From contig CAUYUJ010015735.1 in assembly GCA_963575745.1 (NCBI GenBank), positions 208,718 through 272,717 on the forward strand: 64,000 nucleotides of DNA. The letters run 5' to 3'. How positions within the stretch are numbered: position 1 is the first letter of the stretch; every line of letters starts with the position of its first letter. Under the pieces are notes generated by a model, which made no database searches, had not been told where the DNA came from, and saw only the letters and a list, made by a program, of their open reading frames with translations. This document shows positions 1 to 10,019 of this stretch, one piece after another. The translations under genes and the position numbers were made by a program. This DNA comes from Prorocentrum cordatum. Taxonomy: Eukaryota > Sar > Dinophyceae > Prorocentrales > Prorocentraceae.

Positions 1-503
1 GGCGAGGTCTAATTTGAATCCGCCGTGGCCCTCACTGTGCTGGGCCCCCCAGCAGGCCTCGAAAATGGCGACAGTTTCGCAGATCGCAGCCCCCCAGGGA
101 TGGCGAGGTCTAATTTGAATCCGCCCGTGGCCCTCACTGTGCTGGGCCCCCCAGCAGGCCTCGAAAATGGCGACAGTTTCGCAGATCGCAGCCCCCCAGG
201 GATGGCGAGGTCTAATTTGAATCTGCGCGTGGCCCTCACTGTGCTGGGCCCCCCAGCAGGCCTCGAAAGTGGCGACAGTTTCACAGATCGCAGCCCCCCA
301 GGGATGGCGAGGTCTAATTTGGGTCCGCCCGTGGCCCTCACTGTGCTGGGCCCCCCAGCAGGCCTCGAAAATGGCGACAGTTTCGCAGATCGCAGCCCCC
401 CAGGGATGGCGAGGTCTAATTTGGGTCCGCCCGTGGCCCTCACTGTGCTGGGGCCCCCAGCAGGCCTCGAAAGTGGCGACAGTTTCACAGATCGCAGCCC
501 CCC
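1..503. repeat. 102-bp minisatellite, five units
   Basis: Five near-identical units; the landmark GGCGAGGTCTAATTT recurs at about 1, 102, 204, 306 and 408. The array continues past the left edge of the window. Because 102 is a multiple of three, one plus frame and one minus frame stay open through all units, but composition and repetition give no reason to call a protein. A purine-rich stretch and a right-end module at 520-609 follow, the same order seen after the 89-bp arrays at 30.5 and 54.1 kb. Confidence 0.9.
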
Positions 504-519
504 GCAGGCAAGACAGGAA

Positions 520-609
520 GAGGCGGGAGGCGGGAGGCGGGAGAAGGGACGCGACCACACTGCTCTATTCAAAACGAATACCCAACCAAGGAGAGTTGGG
601 GGGGGGGAA
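520..609 (+). mobile_element. Right-end module of a satellite-carrying element
   Basis: A purine-rich run (GGCGGGAGGCGGGAGAAGG) followed by GGACGCG, then TTCAAAACGA and ACCCAAC. It matches in order and spacing the right ends at 30,516-30,577 and 54,131-54,194, with more divergence. This suggests that the 102-bp array at 1-503 is the minisatellite core of a further member of that family. Confidence 0.5.
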
Positions 610-1243
610 ACAAAAAAAAAAAAAAAACTACCCCCTTACCCCCAAGCCTTATCAATTCCCCTTCGCGTATTGCAAGCTACATGGGATTATGCCTCATCAT
701 CTCAGCTAAACCGGTACCCCCCCCATCATTTACAGAAAGAGCTATGCGCACACCCGTTTATCAAGACTCATCAGTTTCCAAGAACACCTAGAAACAAACA
801 AAAAAATGACGAAGTGCACACGCTCGCGTCGTCGCGCGGGCATACCACAATCAGTCAAACACCTGAGGTCTCGTAAGGATTTCAAAATGGTGCGTCCCGA
901 TAACATGTAAACAAAAAATTGATTCGCAACAAGCATTCCCCCTCAAAAAAAACAGCCAAACCAAACAAATGCGCTCGCGGTCTTGCAGATTCTTGGGAAA
1001 ACGAAAATTACTTCAACCCTTTTTCCAAAACATGCTCCATAACACGATACCAAGCACAGACCTTTCGCGCGCGCACGCAAGCATCGCCCGAAAGCCCCTG
1101 CGCGCGCGCTGTTGCAAAAAAATATCGCCAACAACGGGGCGACGTGCGCAAACGCGCGCCGTCGCGCGCGCATGCAAGTTCCGTGTTTTGTTTTTTGTTG
1201 TTTTTCCTGTATATATATATATATATATATATATACAAATACT

Positions 1244-1288
<45 letters not shown>

Positions 1289-1460
1289 AAAAACGCTGGT
1301 TTCGCAGAGGGGTCGAAATCGAAGGCCCCGAAAACCATTTAAAAAAACGCACGGGATGGCAACATCAGATTGCGAAAATGCCTGCGTTCGCGCTCCTGCG
1401 AACTCTTGTTTAATATATATATATATATATATAATGGGGTTCATCAATGCGTTCATAAAA
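610..1460. other. Unassigned, with homopolymer and TA tracts
   Basis: No convincing gene. It contains a (TA)n run at about 1,210-1,235, a C run at about 1,245-1,278 directly followed by an A run to 1,293, and a second (AT)n run near 1,412-1,433. GC palindromic motifs of the CGCGCGTCGTCGCGCG type occur near 820-840 and 1,140-1,175; the same motif recurs at 2,460, 2,765 and 16,165. Confidence 0.6.
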
Positions 1461-2215
1461 CTTTGTCAAGCGGGCCTCTCGCGCCGCATGCCGAAATCAT
1501 TCGAACGCCCTTGCGCGCGCGCCGGGGGGGGGGCACGATCCGCGTCAACTAAAAGCATGCGGGCCACTCTCGCGGGTTGGCCGCGCGCGCATGTCGAAGT
1601 CATTCCAAACATTCATCACCGACGCGACGACGCCGTCACCGTCGTCGGCGTGATCAGCATCGGCACCTTCACGGGCCTTGTCGTCTTCACTCTCACCATC
1701 GACACCACCATCGCCACTACCATCATCGAGTCTACCGTCGTCGACGTTGCCATGATACCACGCGCGCCCAAGTCGCCGACTGGCATGGAAGTGCCCGCTG
1801 GGAAGTGCCCAGCTGTCAGCGCCACCGTTGCCGCGTCGGTCGCGCCAAACTCGTTGGCCGCTTCGCGCGCGAGCATGCGCGCTAGCACGGCCGCGGCGAT
1901 GCGCCAACCAGCGCCGAGCAGTCATCGCAATCGCCGCCGCATGGGTTGTGCAAACCAAGTTGCGGGCGGGTGGGTGGGATGATTGCGCGAGCAGAGGAGT
2001 TGACAACTTCAAGTTCGGCAGGGCGAGTTGCACCACATAGACTGCACCACCTCGATTGCACCACAAATATTGCACCGCATATATTGCACGGTGTAGTTTG
2101 CACGACGTAGATCGCACGACAAAGATTGCACAACATATGTTGCAACACACAACATAAGTTGCACGACACGCGTTGCACAACATAGATCGCACCACATGTA
2201 CTGCACCACATATGT
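1461..2215 (+). repeat. Dispersed repeat R1, copy A
   Basis: Aligns by eye along its length with 2,944-3,735 (copy B), and its last part aligns with 17,067-17,345 (copy C). Order of parts: a block with TTCGAACGCCCTTG; a G run and GGCACGATCC; a CGCGCGCATG motif; a degenerate GTC/ATC tract (1,625-1,750); a GGGTGGGTGGGAT block; and a terminal array of about 15-bp units of the form TTGCACMACATAGA (2,030-2,215). No open frame of interest spans it. It may be a non-autonomous mobile element; terminal repeats were not identified. Confidence 0.6.
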
Positions 2216-2943
2216 TCTCCGTTCTGGTTCTTATCGCCCCCACCCCCCACCCCCAGGGTTAACAGTACGCCTTTTTTTTGGTATGGGCATTCACGTATGA
2301 TTCTGCCCCGCCGTCCATCCTAAATATGAAGTCACACCATCCCAGCCAGGCTGGAATTCGCACCTTCCTCCCTCATCCTCTGCAAAACAAATATGTACGC
2401 ACATTCGTTTATCAGAACTCTTGCCTTGTCAAACAGCCTTGCAATCTATAGACGAAAAGCACACGCGCGCGTCGTTGCGCGCGCATGCCGAAATCTCTCA
2501 AAAAAAAAAAAAAAAAAAAAAAAAAACGGCTTCGTAATTTTGAAAACCTTTTTAAAAAAGAAAAATGATTTTGCAACACACATTTCTCCCTGCAAAAACA
2601 AAACACACGCACACACACACACACACACAATCCGCGCCAGCGTTCTTGCAAATTCCCCACAAAACTACTACCGACCGGGCCTCTCGGGCGCGCATATCAC
2701 AATCGTTCGAACGCCCTTGCACGAGTGCTGTCGCAAGAATCCTTTTGCAAGAAACAGACGAAATGCACGCGCGCGCGTCGTCGCGCGCGCGTGCCGAAAT
2801 CCTTCAAAAACTGGGCAAGAAGTTCAAAAACGAATACCCCGAACAGGAAAATTGTTCAACATTAGTTTTCAAACATGCCTGCGCTCGCGGTTCTGCGGAT
2901 CCTTAAGGAAACCATCGGTTGTGTTCAAGATATTTATCGAATT
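2216..2943. other. Unassigned, simple tracts
   Basis: No gene seen. Holds an A run near 2,497-2,526, an (AC)n run near 2,607-2,630, two copies of the GC palindromic motif ending in GCGCATGCCGAAATC or close variants (2,460-2,500 and 2,765-2,805), and a short piece similar to the start of R1 near 2,678-2,735. Confidence 0.55.
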
Positions 2944-3735
2944 CTGCCAAGGGGGCCTCTCGCGCCGCATGTCGAGCTCATTCGAACGCCCTTGCACGCG
3001 TGCTGGGGGGGGGCACGATCCATGTCAGATAATACCACGCGGGACACTTGCGCGCGTCGGCCGCGCGCGCATGTCTAACTCCTTGAAAAACCTTCATCGC
3101 CGACGCGGGGACATCGTGATCGTTACCGGCCAATGCGATCAACATCGGCGCCGTCATTGGGGTTGCCGTCGTCATCGCCACCATCGTCACCACCATCGCT
3201 ACCATCATGATCGTGTCCACCGTTGTCGGCGTCGCCACGATACTGCGCCCGCCCAAGTCACCGACTCGCTCTGAAGTGCCCGCTGGGAAGTGCCCTGGGA
3301 ACTAACTGGCCGCTGTGCGCGCGAGCATGCGCGGGCTAGCGCGGCCGCAGAGATGCACCAGCCAACGCCAAGCACTCATCGTAATCGCCGCCGCATGGGT
3401 TTTGCAAACCAGGTTGAGGGTGGGTGGGTGGGATGTTTGCACGAGTACGGCATGTGTCAACTCGTTTGTAAAAAAAATGCACCACGTAGATTGCACCACC
3501 ATGCGCGAGCAGTGGAGTGGACAACTCACTCCGAACAGAAATTAACTCCACCACATAAATTGCACCACATGGGTTGCAAAACCTACATCGCACAACATAG
3601 ATCGCATGATATGGATTGCACAACCTAGCTTGCACAACATGGATTGCACAATTACACCATGTAAATGTAGATATGTATACATATGCATGTGTGTGTTGCT
3701 CCACATCGATTGCACCACATAGCATGCTGGAACAC
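2944..3735 (+). repeat. Dispersed repeat R1, copy B
   Basis: Same succession of blocks as copy A at 1,461-2,215: GGCCTCTCGCGCCGCATG, TTCGAACGCCCTTG, GGGCACGATCC, a degenerate GTC/ATC tract (about 3,110-3,245), a GGGTGGGTGGGATG block near 3,420, and the 15-bp TTGCACMACATAGA array (about 3,475-3,735). Divergence from copy A is roughly a quarter to a third by eye, so these are old copies. Confidence 0.6.
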
Positions 3736-3749
3736 ACTGTTTGGGGTCC

Positions 3750-4310
3750 ACGTTCCAACGTCCCCACACGACCCAAGAATCCCCAAGACGGATCAAGAGG
3801 CCCCAAGAGGGCCCCAAGACGGCCCACGAGGGCTCCAAGACGGCCAAAAAGGCGCCCACGACTGCCCAAGAGGGCCTCAAGACGGCCCCAAGAAGGGCCC
3901 AAGAGGGTGAACACGAACCGACAAGTCGAACCTTTCGCCCCAAGAGGGCTCAGGAGGCCCTGAAAGGGCCACAAGAAGCCCCCAAGAGGCCCCCAGGCGG
4001 GCACCGAGAGGCAAAAACAATTGATTGCCTGCCTAGAGCTTGTTGAATGTTTGTTTGGTCCTCGCCTTTTCAAGCTTCCGACACTCCACGACAGCCCACA
4101 AGGCCCCAAGACCCCCCCAGACGGCTCAAGAGGCCCCCAAAAAAGCTCCAAGACAGCCAAAGAGGGCTCCAAGACAACCCCAAGAGGCGCCCAAGACTGC
4201 CCAAGAGGGCCACAAGACGGCCCCAAGAAGGGCTCAAGAGTGGGAGCACGAACGAAGAATTCGAGCCTTCTGCCCCAAGAGGCTCCCATTGCAGGCCCCC
4301 TTGCCTTCTC
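3750..4310 (+). repeat. Degenerate CCCAAGAGGGCC array
   Basis: Runs of units such as CCCCAAGAGGGCC, CCAAGACGGCCC and GCTCAAGAGGC, about 10-13 bp each, in two blocks (3,755-4,000 and 4,080-4,260). The same low-complexity family recurs at 11,283-11,870. Open frames here are products of the repeat. Confidence 0.7.
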
Positions 4311-4424
4311 GAATAGTTGCCACCCACCCAGAATGCATCTCTTCTCCCTCCTCCCTCAACCGACCCTTCTCCCTTCTCCCCCTTCTTCGACTGCTTGACT
4401 GTCCTCCCTCCCAGGAGGGAGCAC

Positions 4425-4790
4425 AACATCGATCACAGTCTCGACTATGGCAGCTGACCATCCGTGCAAGACCGGATTCTCAACCGCCTGCTGGAAGGTG
4501 ACGACCACGCTCAGAAGCACGAGCGCCTCCAAAAACTTGCCGGTCCACCAGGCCGCGTTGCCTGACGAAGGATCGTCTAAGACTGTCCAGACGTAGTCGA
4601 CTACCTTGTTTCTGCTCTTCCGGAAGGTCTTCGGGAGCGCCTGTATTCGCTTATTCAGGACCTCGACGTCCTGGCTGGCGGACCTGCCGAACATCTTCCT
4701 GGCCAGGAGGCTGCCCCTGCTGCCCTTCGAGAGGGAAACGCTGTCCGCTCGCCCCTCTCCTGTTGAGCCGCTGTGAGCGCTCCTCGTGGA
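4425..4790 (-). CDS. Probable exon of a voltage-gated cation channel (S1 region)
   Basis: On the minus strand a 122-codon frame opens after a plausible acceptor (CTGCAG, exon starts at 4,790) and ends near a possible GT donor around 4,424. The translation has a basic N-terminal part, then VVDYVWTVLDDPSSGNAAWW, a hydrophobic helix FLEALVLLSVVVTFQQ, and IVETVIDVV. That pattern (W-x-x-L-D/E-D-P-x-S-S-x-x-A before a first membrane helix, then an acidic E-x-x-x-D start of the next helix) is typical of the segment leading into S1 and S2 of six-helix voltage-gated K+/cation channels, including protist ones. The exon stops where S2 should continue. No neighbouring exon was found on either side, so it may be one exon of a large gene or a relic. 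A SINE/MITE-like insertion lies just upstream at 4,884-5,046. Splice sites are guesses; dinoflagellates also use non-GT donors. Confidence 0.5.
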
Positions 4791-4861
4791 CTGCAGATTG
4801 TCCGAGGCCCGAACTCATGCCCACACACACGACGAAGTGTTTTTGCCAGACCAAACGTGGC

Positions 4862-5068
4862 TTTCCGCAGTCTCGGCCTAGACTCAAGGGGCCCAAGGAC
4901 ACACAAATAAATACACACAAATAAAAGGATTCCCCATTTTCCCATATTTTCTGGGCTTCTGTCTTCCCCCCCACTTCCCATATTTTCCCCTATTTTCTGG
5001 GGAATCGAAGATTAATTGTGTCTGTGTGTTTTTTCCTCTCCTGAGTTTTCCGCAGTCTCGGCCTAGAC
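4862..5068 (+). mobile_element. MITE-D/SINE-like element with perfect 22-bp target duplication
   Basis: The element body is 4,884-5,046 (163 bp). A perfect 22-bp direct repeat beginning TTTCCGCAGTCTCGG lies at 4,862-4,883 and 5,047-5,068, which is a target-site duplication. The body starts with GGGCCCAAGGACACACAAAT and a duplicated ACACAAATAAAT motif, has a repeated TTCCCATATTTTC motif inside, and ends AATTGTGTCTGTGTGTTTT. The ends are imperfect inverted repeats of each other. Other copies are at 12,711-12,881, 15,505-15,667 and 44,346-44,467. No coding capacity. The long duplication favours retrotransposition (SINE-like) over a cut-and-paste MITE. Confidence 0.75.
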
Positions 5069-5749
5069 AACTGAGAAAACAGACATCTGGGGCGCAGAAC
5101 TACCCCTGGGGATGGGGCCGGGACATCTGGCACCGTCGATTCAACAAATCTCAGCGTTGGATGTCTGGGTGCGCATCCACCGCCTCTAGAGGCCTCCCAA
5201 ATGGGGTCCGACGGGATGGGGTCGGAGGATCGCACCGCATCGCCGATGCATCTGCGACGTCGGCGGATGCATCGTCCACGCCTTCGTGGAGACAGTCGGG
5301 CTCCACATCGAGCTGCATCACCGATGCCTCGGGGGTGCGGCGTGGTCCACCGACCCCATCTACTCGGACCTCATTTGGGCAATTTCGGAAATCCTGAACC
5401 CAAAGACGGTTTCATCTCTTGGGAGGTCGAATTTTTACTTCCGCCGCCTTCCGCCGAGCTTCCGCCGGTTGAGGCGGCCTCTTTCACTTCCGCCGACCTT
5501 CCGCCGCCCTTCCGCCGCCTTCCGCCGCGGAAGAGATGACAACTCCTTCCATCCTCGATGGCAAGGCCCTTCCTGGAACGCCCCATTTGGGAAGCCTGCT
5601 TAGATCCCGGTGGCCCGATGCCCCAGGACCCCAGGAGGCAGCGGAGGCGGGCAATACTGGATGCCGACCAAATGACTGCTCGGGGAGGCGTCACGCGGCA
5701 GCGCCCAGAGGCGATGATTGATGTCAGTTGGCTCGGGGCCCGCTCGCGG

Positions 5750-5751
<2 letters not shown>
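5069..5751. other. Unassigned, CTTCCGCCG-rich
   Basis: No gene recognised. Contains a short array of CTTCCGCCG-like units (about 5,440-5,530) and a cluster of GATGCATCG motifs (5,240-5,275). Confidence 0.5.

Positions 5752-5812
<61 letters not shown>
5752..5812. repeat. (GTC)n microsatellite
   Basis: About 20 uninterrupted GTC units. Confidence 0.95.
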
Positions 5813-5869
5813 GTGAGAGCAGTCGGGCGCCCTCTCCCCAGAACCTCCCCAGGCGGCAGGACACTGCGT

Positions 5870-6138
5870 CTGCTGCATCGTGCCCCACCGCTCCCCAAGC
5901 GGTGCCTGCACTTGGGGGGGGGGCTCTTGCTCGCGCGCCCAGGGAGTCCCCGACCCGCCGCGCTCTGGCTCGCTGCTGCCCCGGTGCCGCCCGATGCCGC
6001 CTGGGAGGAGGGAGGGGGGGTTGGGCACACTTTGGCCCCCTTGGGCCCCCCTGGGCCCTCTTGGGCCCCCTTGGGCCCCCTTGGGCGAGGAGGAGAAGAA
6101 GGAGGAGGAGGAGAAGGAGGCAGGAGGAGGAGGAGGAG

Positions 6139-6170
<32 letters not shown>

Positions 6171-6650
6171 CCAGGGATCTGCCGCGCTCGGGCCCGCTGC
6201 TGCCCGCTGCCGCCCGTGGGGGCCAGGGATCTGCCGCGCTCGGGCCCGCTGCTGCCCGCTGCCGCCCGTGGGGGGTGCCCCGAGGAGGCGCTGCGGGCGC
6301 CAGAGCACGGCGCAACTCTGCCTGGGGCCCACGCTGGCTCACGTGCTCTTCTCTCCTCGTGGGCACCGACCTCTGCGCCGCGCTCGAGCCCCCCCCCCCG
6401 GGGGGGGGGAGGGCCGGGCACGACCTCCACGCTCTCCGCCGCCCGCGGCGCGGGGCCAGGCCGGCCCCGCCCGTGGCGGGGCCCCCTCCCGGAAGAAGAA
6501 GGGAGACGGAGGAGGAGGCGGAGGAGGAGGAGGGGGAGGAGGAGGAGGAGGAGGAGGAGGAGGAGGAGGAGGAGGAGGACGACGACGACGACGACGACGA
6601 AGGGGGGGAGGAGGATCGAGCAGGAGGATGGAAGAGCAACACACTCAAGC
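5870..6650. repeat. Low-complexity G+C-rich region with GGA tracts
   Basis: Contains GGGCCCCCTTGGGCC runs (6,040-6,085), a GGA/GAAG tract (6,087-6,172), a direct duplication of about 52 bp beginning CCAGGGATCTGCCGCGC (near 6,171 and 6,223), and a GGA tract passing into ACG units (about 6,510-6,600). Open frames in all six readings are repeat artefacts. Confidence 0.7.
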
Positions 6651-6712
6651 CTAGAGGGAGGAGTGGGGAAGGGCAAAGAGACGAAGACGCTACAGGTGGG
6701 GGTACGGACTGT

Positions 6713-6790
6713 CGGGCCCCAGGAGGGCCCCTGTTCGAGCGGGGACCCCCATCCGACAACACACCCCCATAGCCCCCACGAATCCCACCC
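6713..6790 (+). repeat. Fragment related to the foldback at 13.8-14.0 kb
   Basis: Contains a GGGGACCCCCATCCGACAAC block followed by ACACCCCCATAGCCC, which closely matches the inner part of the foldback at about 13,938-13,975. It is probably a solo part of the same dispersed family. Confidence 0.45.
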
Positions 6791-6840
6791 CGAGAAATCT
6801 AGGGGTCGCCCTGATGCGGGTGGTATTTGTCAGCTCGTAA

Positions 6841-6865
6841 GAGGAGGAGGAGGAGGAGGAGGAGG

Positions 6866-6913
<48 letters not shown>

Positions 6914-6953
6914 ACGAAAAGGAGCAGGAGCAGGAGGAGGAGGAGGAGGAGGA
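6841..6953. repeat. (GGA)n / (GGAGCA)n microsatellite
   Basis: GGA units flank GGAGCA units, with one AGGACGAAAAGG interruption. It abuts a foldback element at 6,954. Confidence 0.9.
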
Positions 6954-7098
6954 GGTCCGCACAAATTTCTTGGATCGGCGCTTGAAACCCCTCCACACTG
7001 TAGGGGCGGCGCCTGATGCGCCGCCAGGGCGGCAGGAAAGCGGGGCCCAACGACGACCCAAGAAATCCGCGTGGACCTTCAAAATTTGTTTGCGCCGT
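6954..7098. mobile_element. Foldback element MITE-F, copy 1
   Basis: Arms read GGTCCGC..ATTTCTTGGATCGGCGC on the left and CCAAGAAATCCGCGTGGACC on the right, an inverted repeat around a GGCGGCGCC..GCCGCC core. Related copies lie at 7,921-8,098, 9,600-9,708, 15,887-16,072 and 36,911-37,208. No coding capacity. Confidence 0.6.
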
Positions 7099-7557
7099 TT
7101 CTCGTCTTCTTCTGCTCCTTCTTATTATTAGTAATATTAATATGATTATCATTATTCGTAGTGTTGTTATTACTCGTCTTCTTATTCTTGTCATTAGTAC
7201 TAATGCTGGCATTCTTAATATTATTCATCATCTTCTTACTCTTCGCCCTTGCCTCGTGGGGTCCATGGGGTCCGTGGGGCGTCGCTCTCCGGGGGGGGGT
7301 GGCGTGCACAGGCTCCGGCCTCGGAAGCTTGGCGGTTCTCACGAAGAGCGCCGACGCCGAGCCGCCCGAGGCGTGCCTCGTGGCGCTCAGGTTCGGGATG
7401 AAGGATCCGCGGTCGGGTCCGCCCCTCTGCGACGACAGCCGGGGCCGCGAGGTGGTGTGCACCGGCCCGAGCGCCAGGCTGAGGTCGGCGTCCATCGCCG
7501 TCGAGGACCGGGCAGCGCCAGGAGGGGGGGGTCACCGCCGGCGTGAGCCGCCTCCCC
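7099..7557. other. AT-rich stretch then unassigned G+C-rich sequence
   Basis: 7,119-7,235 is unusually AT-rich (TTATTATTAGTAATATT and similar) in this G+C-rich window. 7,236-7,557 shows nothing recognisable. Confidence 0.5.
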
Positions 7558-7618
7558 GAGGAGGAGGAGGAGGAGGAGGAGGAGGAGGAGGAGGAGGAGG
7601 AGGAGGAGGAGGAGGAGG
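7558..7618. repeat. (GGA)n microsatellite
   Basis: About 20 GGA units, uninterrupted. Confidence 0.95.
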
Positions 7619-7920
7619 GTCCCTCGCAGGAGCCCCAAAGGCTCCCAGGCAGCGCCAAAGGGTCGCCCGAGGGCGCGAGCGGAGAGCTCCCCGAGCTGCG
7701 AGGCTCCAGCCCCGACTCTCGGGAGGGGCTGGCGACCCCGCGGACCCCCTCCGAGGGTCCAGGCGCCTCAAGACTCCGAGCTGCGTCCAGCCGTGGCGGC
7801 AAAGGGGCCTCCGAGGGCCAAGTACACCTGTCTCGACTTCCCCCCTCGCAGAGGAGCAAAAAAACAAAAAACAAAAAAAATGGAAAACAAAAAACAACAA
7901 AACTAACAACAACAAAAAAC
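7619..7920. other. Unassigned; A-rich tail
   Basis: No gene seen. The last 70 bases are an AAC/AAAAC-rich run (7,857-7,920) immediately before the next foldback element. Confidence 0.5.
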
Positions 7921-8098
7921 GGTGTGAACATGACTTCGCAGCGGTCCGCGCGGAGTTCCTGGATCGGCGCTGGACCCCCCTCCCTGGCGCCTGGAACGCC
8001 CCAGGGCCTGCGCCAGAGGCGCCGCCGCGCCGCCAGGGGGCCCCAACGCCGATCCAAGAAATCCGCGCAGACCTCTGATAGATGATGCTTACGGCGGG
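7921..8098. mobile_element. Foldback element MITE-F, copy 2
   Basis: Left arm GGTCCGCGCGGAGTTCCTGG..CGGCGCTGG, right arm AACGCCGATCCAAGAAATCC followed by GCGCAGACC, around a GCGCC-rich core. It is the same family as copy 1, about 850 bp away and in the same arrangement. Confidence 0.6.
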
Positions 8099-8113
8099 GG
8101 CGTTCGTTCAGGA

Positions 8114-8262
8114 ATGTGCCCAGGAGGCTTCAGACCCTGGAGGATTCCTTCTCTGATGAGGGCAGCAGTGATAACCATGGCCAGGTCTCAAGTGGAGGTC
8201 CACCGGTTTCCAGACCCTGGATTCCTGACCCAATGCTTCCTCATCCATTGCGCTCACCGTAT
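8114..8262 (+). repeat. Dispersed repeat L, copy 1
   Basis: Contains GCCCAGGAGGCTTCAGA, CTGATGAGGGC, CCATGGCCAG and TTCCAGACC in order. The same order and spacing is present on the minus strand at 41,600-41,752. The two copies agree at roughly three bases in four. No frame is convincingly conserved. Confidence 0.55.
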
Positions 8263-8998
8263 GCCACCTCTTGTCCTTCGATGGTGACCCCGCCCCTGGC
8301 GCTGCTCAGGAGGACTGGCGGAGGGCCGGCGCGTTCATCACGAGCGCGCCCGGCAGGGGGCCAGCGGGCGCCGGCGCGTTGACCACCATCGGTGGGGGCT
8401 TGACGCCGAACTTGTTGCCGCCCACACTGGAGCATCGTTCCGACGATCTCCGTCTCGAGTGCGATCTGGAAAAAAAAAAACATGTGCGATGATCAGAGTG
8501 AGGGGGCCGAGCGGTCATGCACTGTCCCTAGGCGCGTGGCTGAAGTGGGGCGCCGCGGTGCGGATTGTGGCTGCGCTGTTGCGTCGTGGCGTGGGATCCT
8601 CGTCTCGGAGAAAGAATTATTCTTGATACCCCCTGCCCGAAGCCCATTATGCTTTTTCAGTTGAACGGATCCTCCCGGGGCTCACGCCCTCCCGTCCGTC
8701 AGGGTCCCCCCGCCCGACCCGCCCGCCTCGCTCTGCCGCTTGTACTCCGGCTCCTGGCCCCTTCCTGCTGATCTCTCTCGTGTTCCATACTTCCCCTCCC
8801 CCTCGTCTCTTCCCTCCTCCCTCCGTTCCCCTGTTGCAAGGGACTGTGCCAACTACACGTGGCAGTTGCGGAAGATAGGCCCCCTAAGGGGGTACGATCA
8901 AAGAAGAAGAAGAGGATGCGTATCGAGGGCTTGGGTTACACATGTTAAATGACACGCGAGCCTATGAAAGCGAACAGTCTTAAAATGATTGATGCCGT
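8263..8998. other. Unassigned
   Basis: No gene, RNA or repeat recognised. A CCCTCC/TCCCTCC pyrimidine-rich segment lies near 8,690-8,830. Confidence 0.5.
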
Positions 8999-8999
8999 T

Positions 9000-9076
<77 letters not shown>

Positions 9077-9190
9077 TGTCGTCGTCGTCTTCGCCTGCGA
9101 TCCGCTCGTGACCTACCCGCGACCCACCCACCGACCCACCCCGCGACCCACTCGCAACCCACCCGCGACCCACCCCGCACCCGCCCCCTG
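9000..9190. repeat. (GTC)n followed by CCCGCGACCCA units
   Basis: Nearly pure GTC to about 9,090, then a short array of 8-13-bp units such as ACCCGCGACCCACC (9,112-9,190). Confidence 0.85.
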
Positions 9191-9239
9191 ATTCCTATCC
9201 GCAACTGCGAGGTGGGACGTACCAAAAAAACAACTGTTT

Positions 9240-9599
9240 TCATGGCACCTGAAACGGGTCATCTACCGCACTCGAGCCGAGCTTTGCTTGATTATATCAC
9301 ATCGTTTCGCGGTTGATTTATCGCGCTTGAGCCGAGTTGCTTATCGCACCTGCGCCGAGTATGGCCTTGGACCCACTAGCCCATTTCCCCCCCTGGATAA
9401 GAACATGTGACGTTCCCTTCGGGTTCCGCAGGGCCCAACCATCCCCAACTAGGGGGGTGGACCGGTGGGGACTGGGATCGTTGAAACAATGCCGATTCCT
9501 GCCGCCGCAGAGGGCGGACGCGGTGTTCGTGGCCTCGAGGCGGGCGACGAGCCAGTCGAGCTTCCCGTCCATCCTTGGATGAACAAAACAACGGCATGA
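9240..9599. other. Short degenerate repeats, otherwise unassigned
   Basis: 9,247-9,360 holds three diverged units of the type TATCGCRCTTGAGCCGAG. The rest shows no gene. Confidence 0.45.
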
Positions 9600-9708
9600 G
9601 CATAAATCCGCGCGGACTGCTAGGATTGGCGCTGGGCCCCCCTCCAGGGGGAGCCAGCGCCCATCCCAGAAATCTGCGCGCGGAGCTCCGAAAGATTATG
9701 TTTGTGCT
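9600..9708. mobile_element. Foldback element MITE-F, copy 3 (short)
   Basis: Inverted arms: CATAAATCCGCGCGGACTGC..GGCGCTGG on the left and CCAGCGCCC..AAATCTGCGCGCGGAGC on the right, ending in a TTATG matching the inverse of CATAA. Shorter core than the other copies. Confidence 0.55.
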
Positions 9709-10019
9709 TGGCGCTGGATAGATGGCGTGCAGCAGCGATCTCCGAAAGGGGCGCTATCCCTGCGAGGCGATCCCCCAAACGAGGGCCCCTTCTGTGCGCC
9801 ACATCGCACGCTACCCCTGGGAGGACCAAAGAGTACCGACCGCTACTCCCCAGACAACTCCCCGGCGAGTTCTGACCAAAATCCCACCAGCCCTCTGGGC
9901 GCGGGTGGTTTAACGAACTTTGTCTTCTCTGCCTAAGCCCCTCCTTCCCCTGCTCGGGGGAAGGGCTTATCAGTTCCCTATTGATATACCTCATACACCA
10001 CCTCCCTCAGGCGACCAGC
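9709..10019. other. Unassigned, distant similarity to 17.5 kb
   Basis: 9,829-9,895 (AGTACCGACCGCTACTCCCC..GTTCTGACCA) resembles 17,538-17,590. No gene. Confidence 0.4.

Noticed and set aside
1-503. A 34-residue repeat protein
   Set aside because: The unit is a multiple of three and lacks stops on both strands, so openness carries no coding information; no domain or start supports it.
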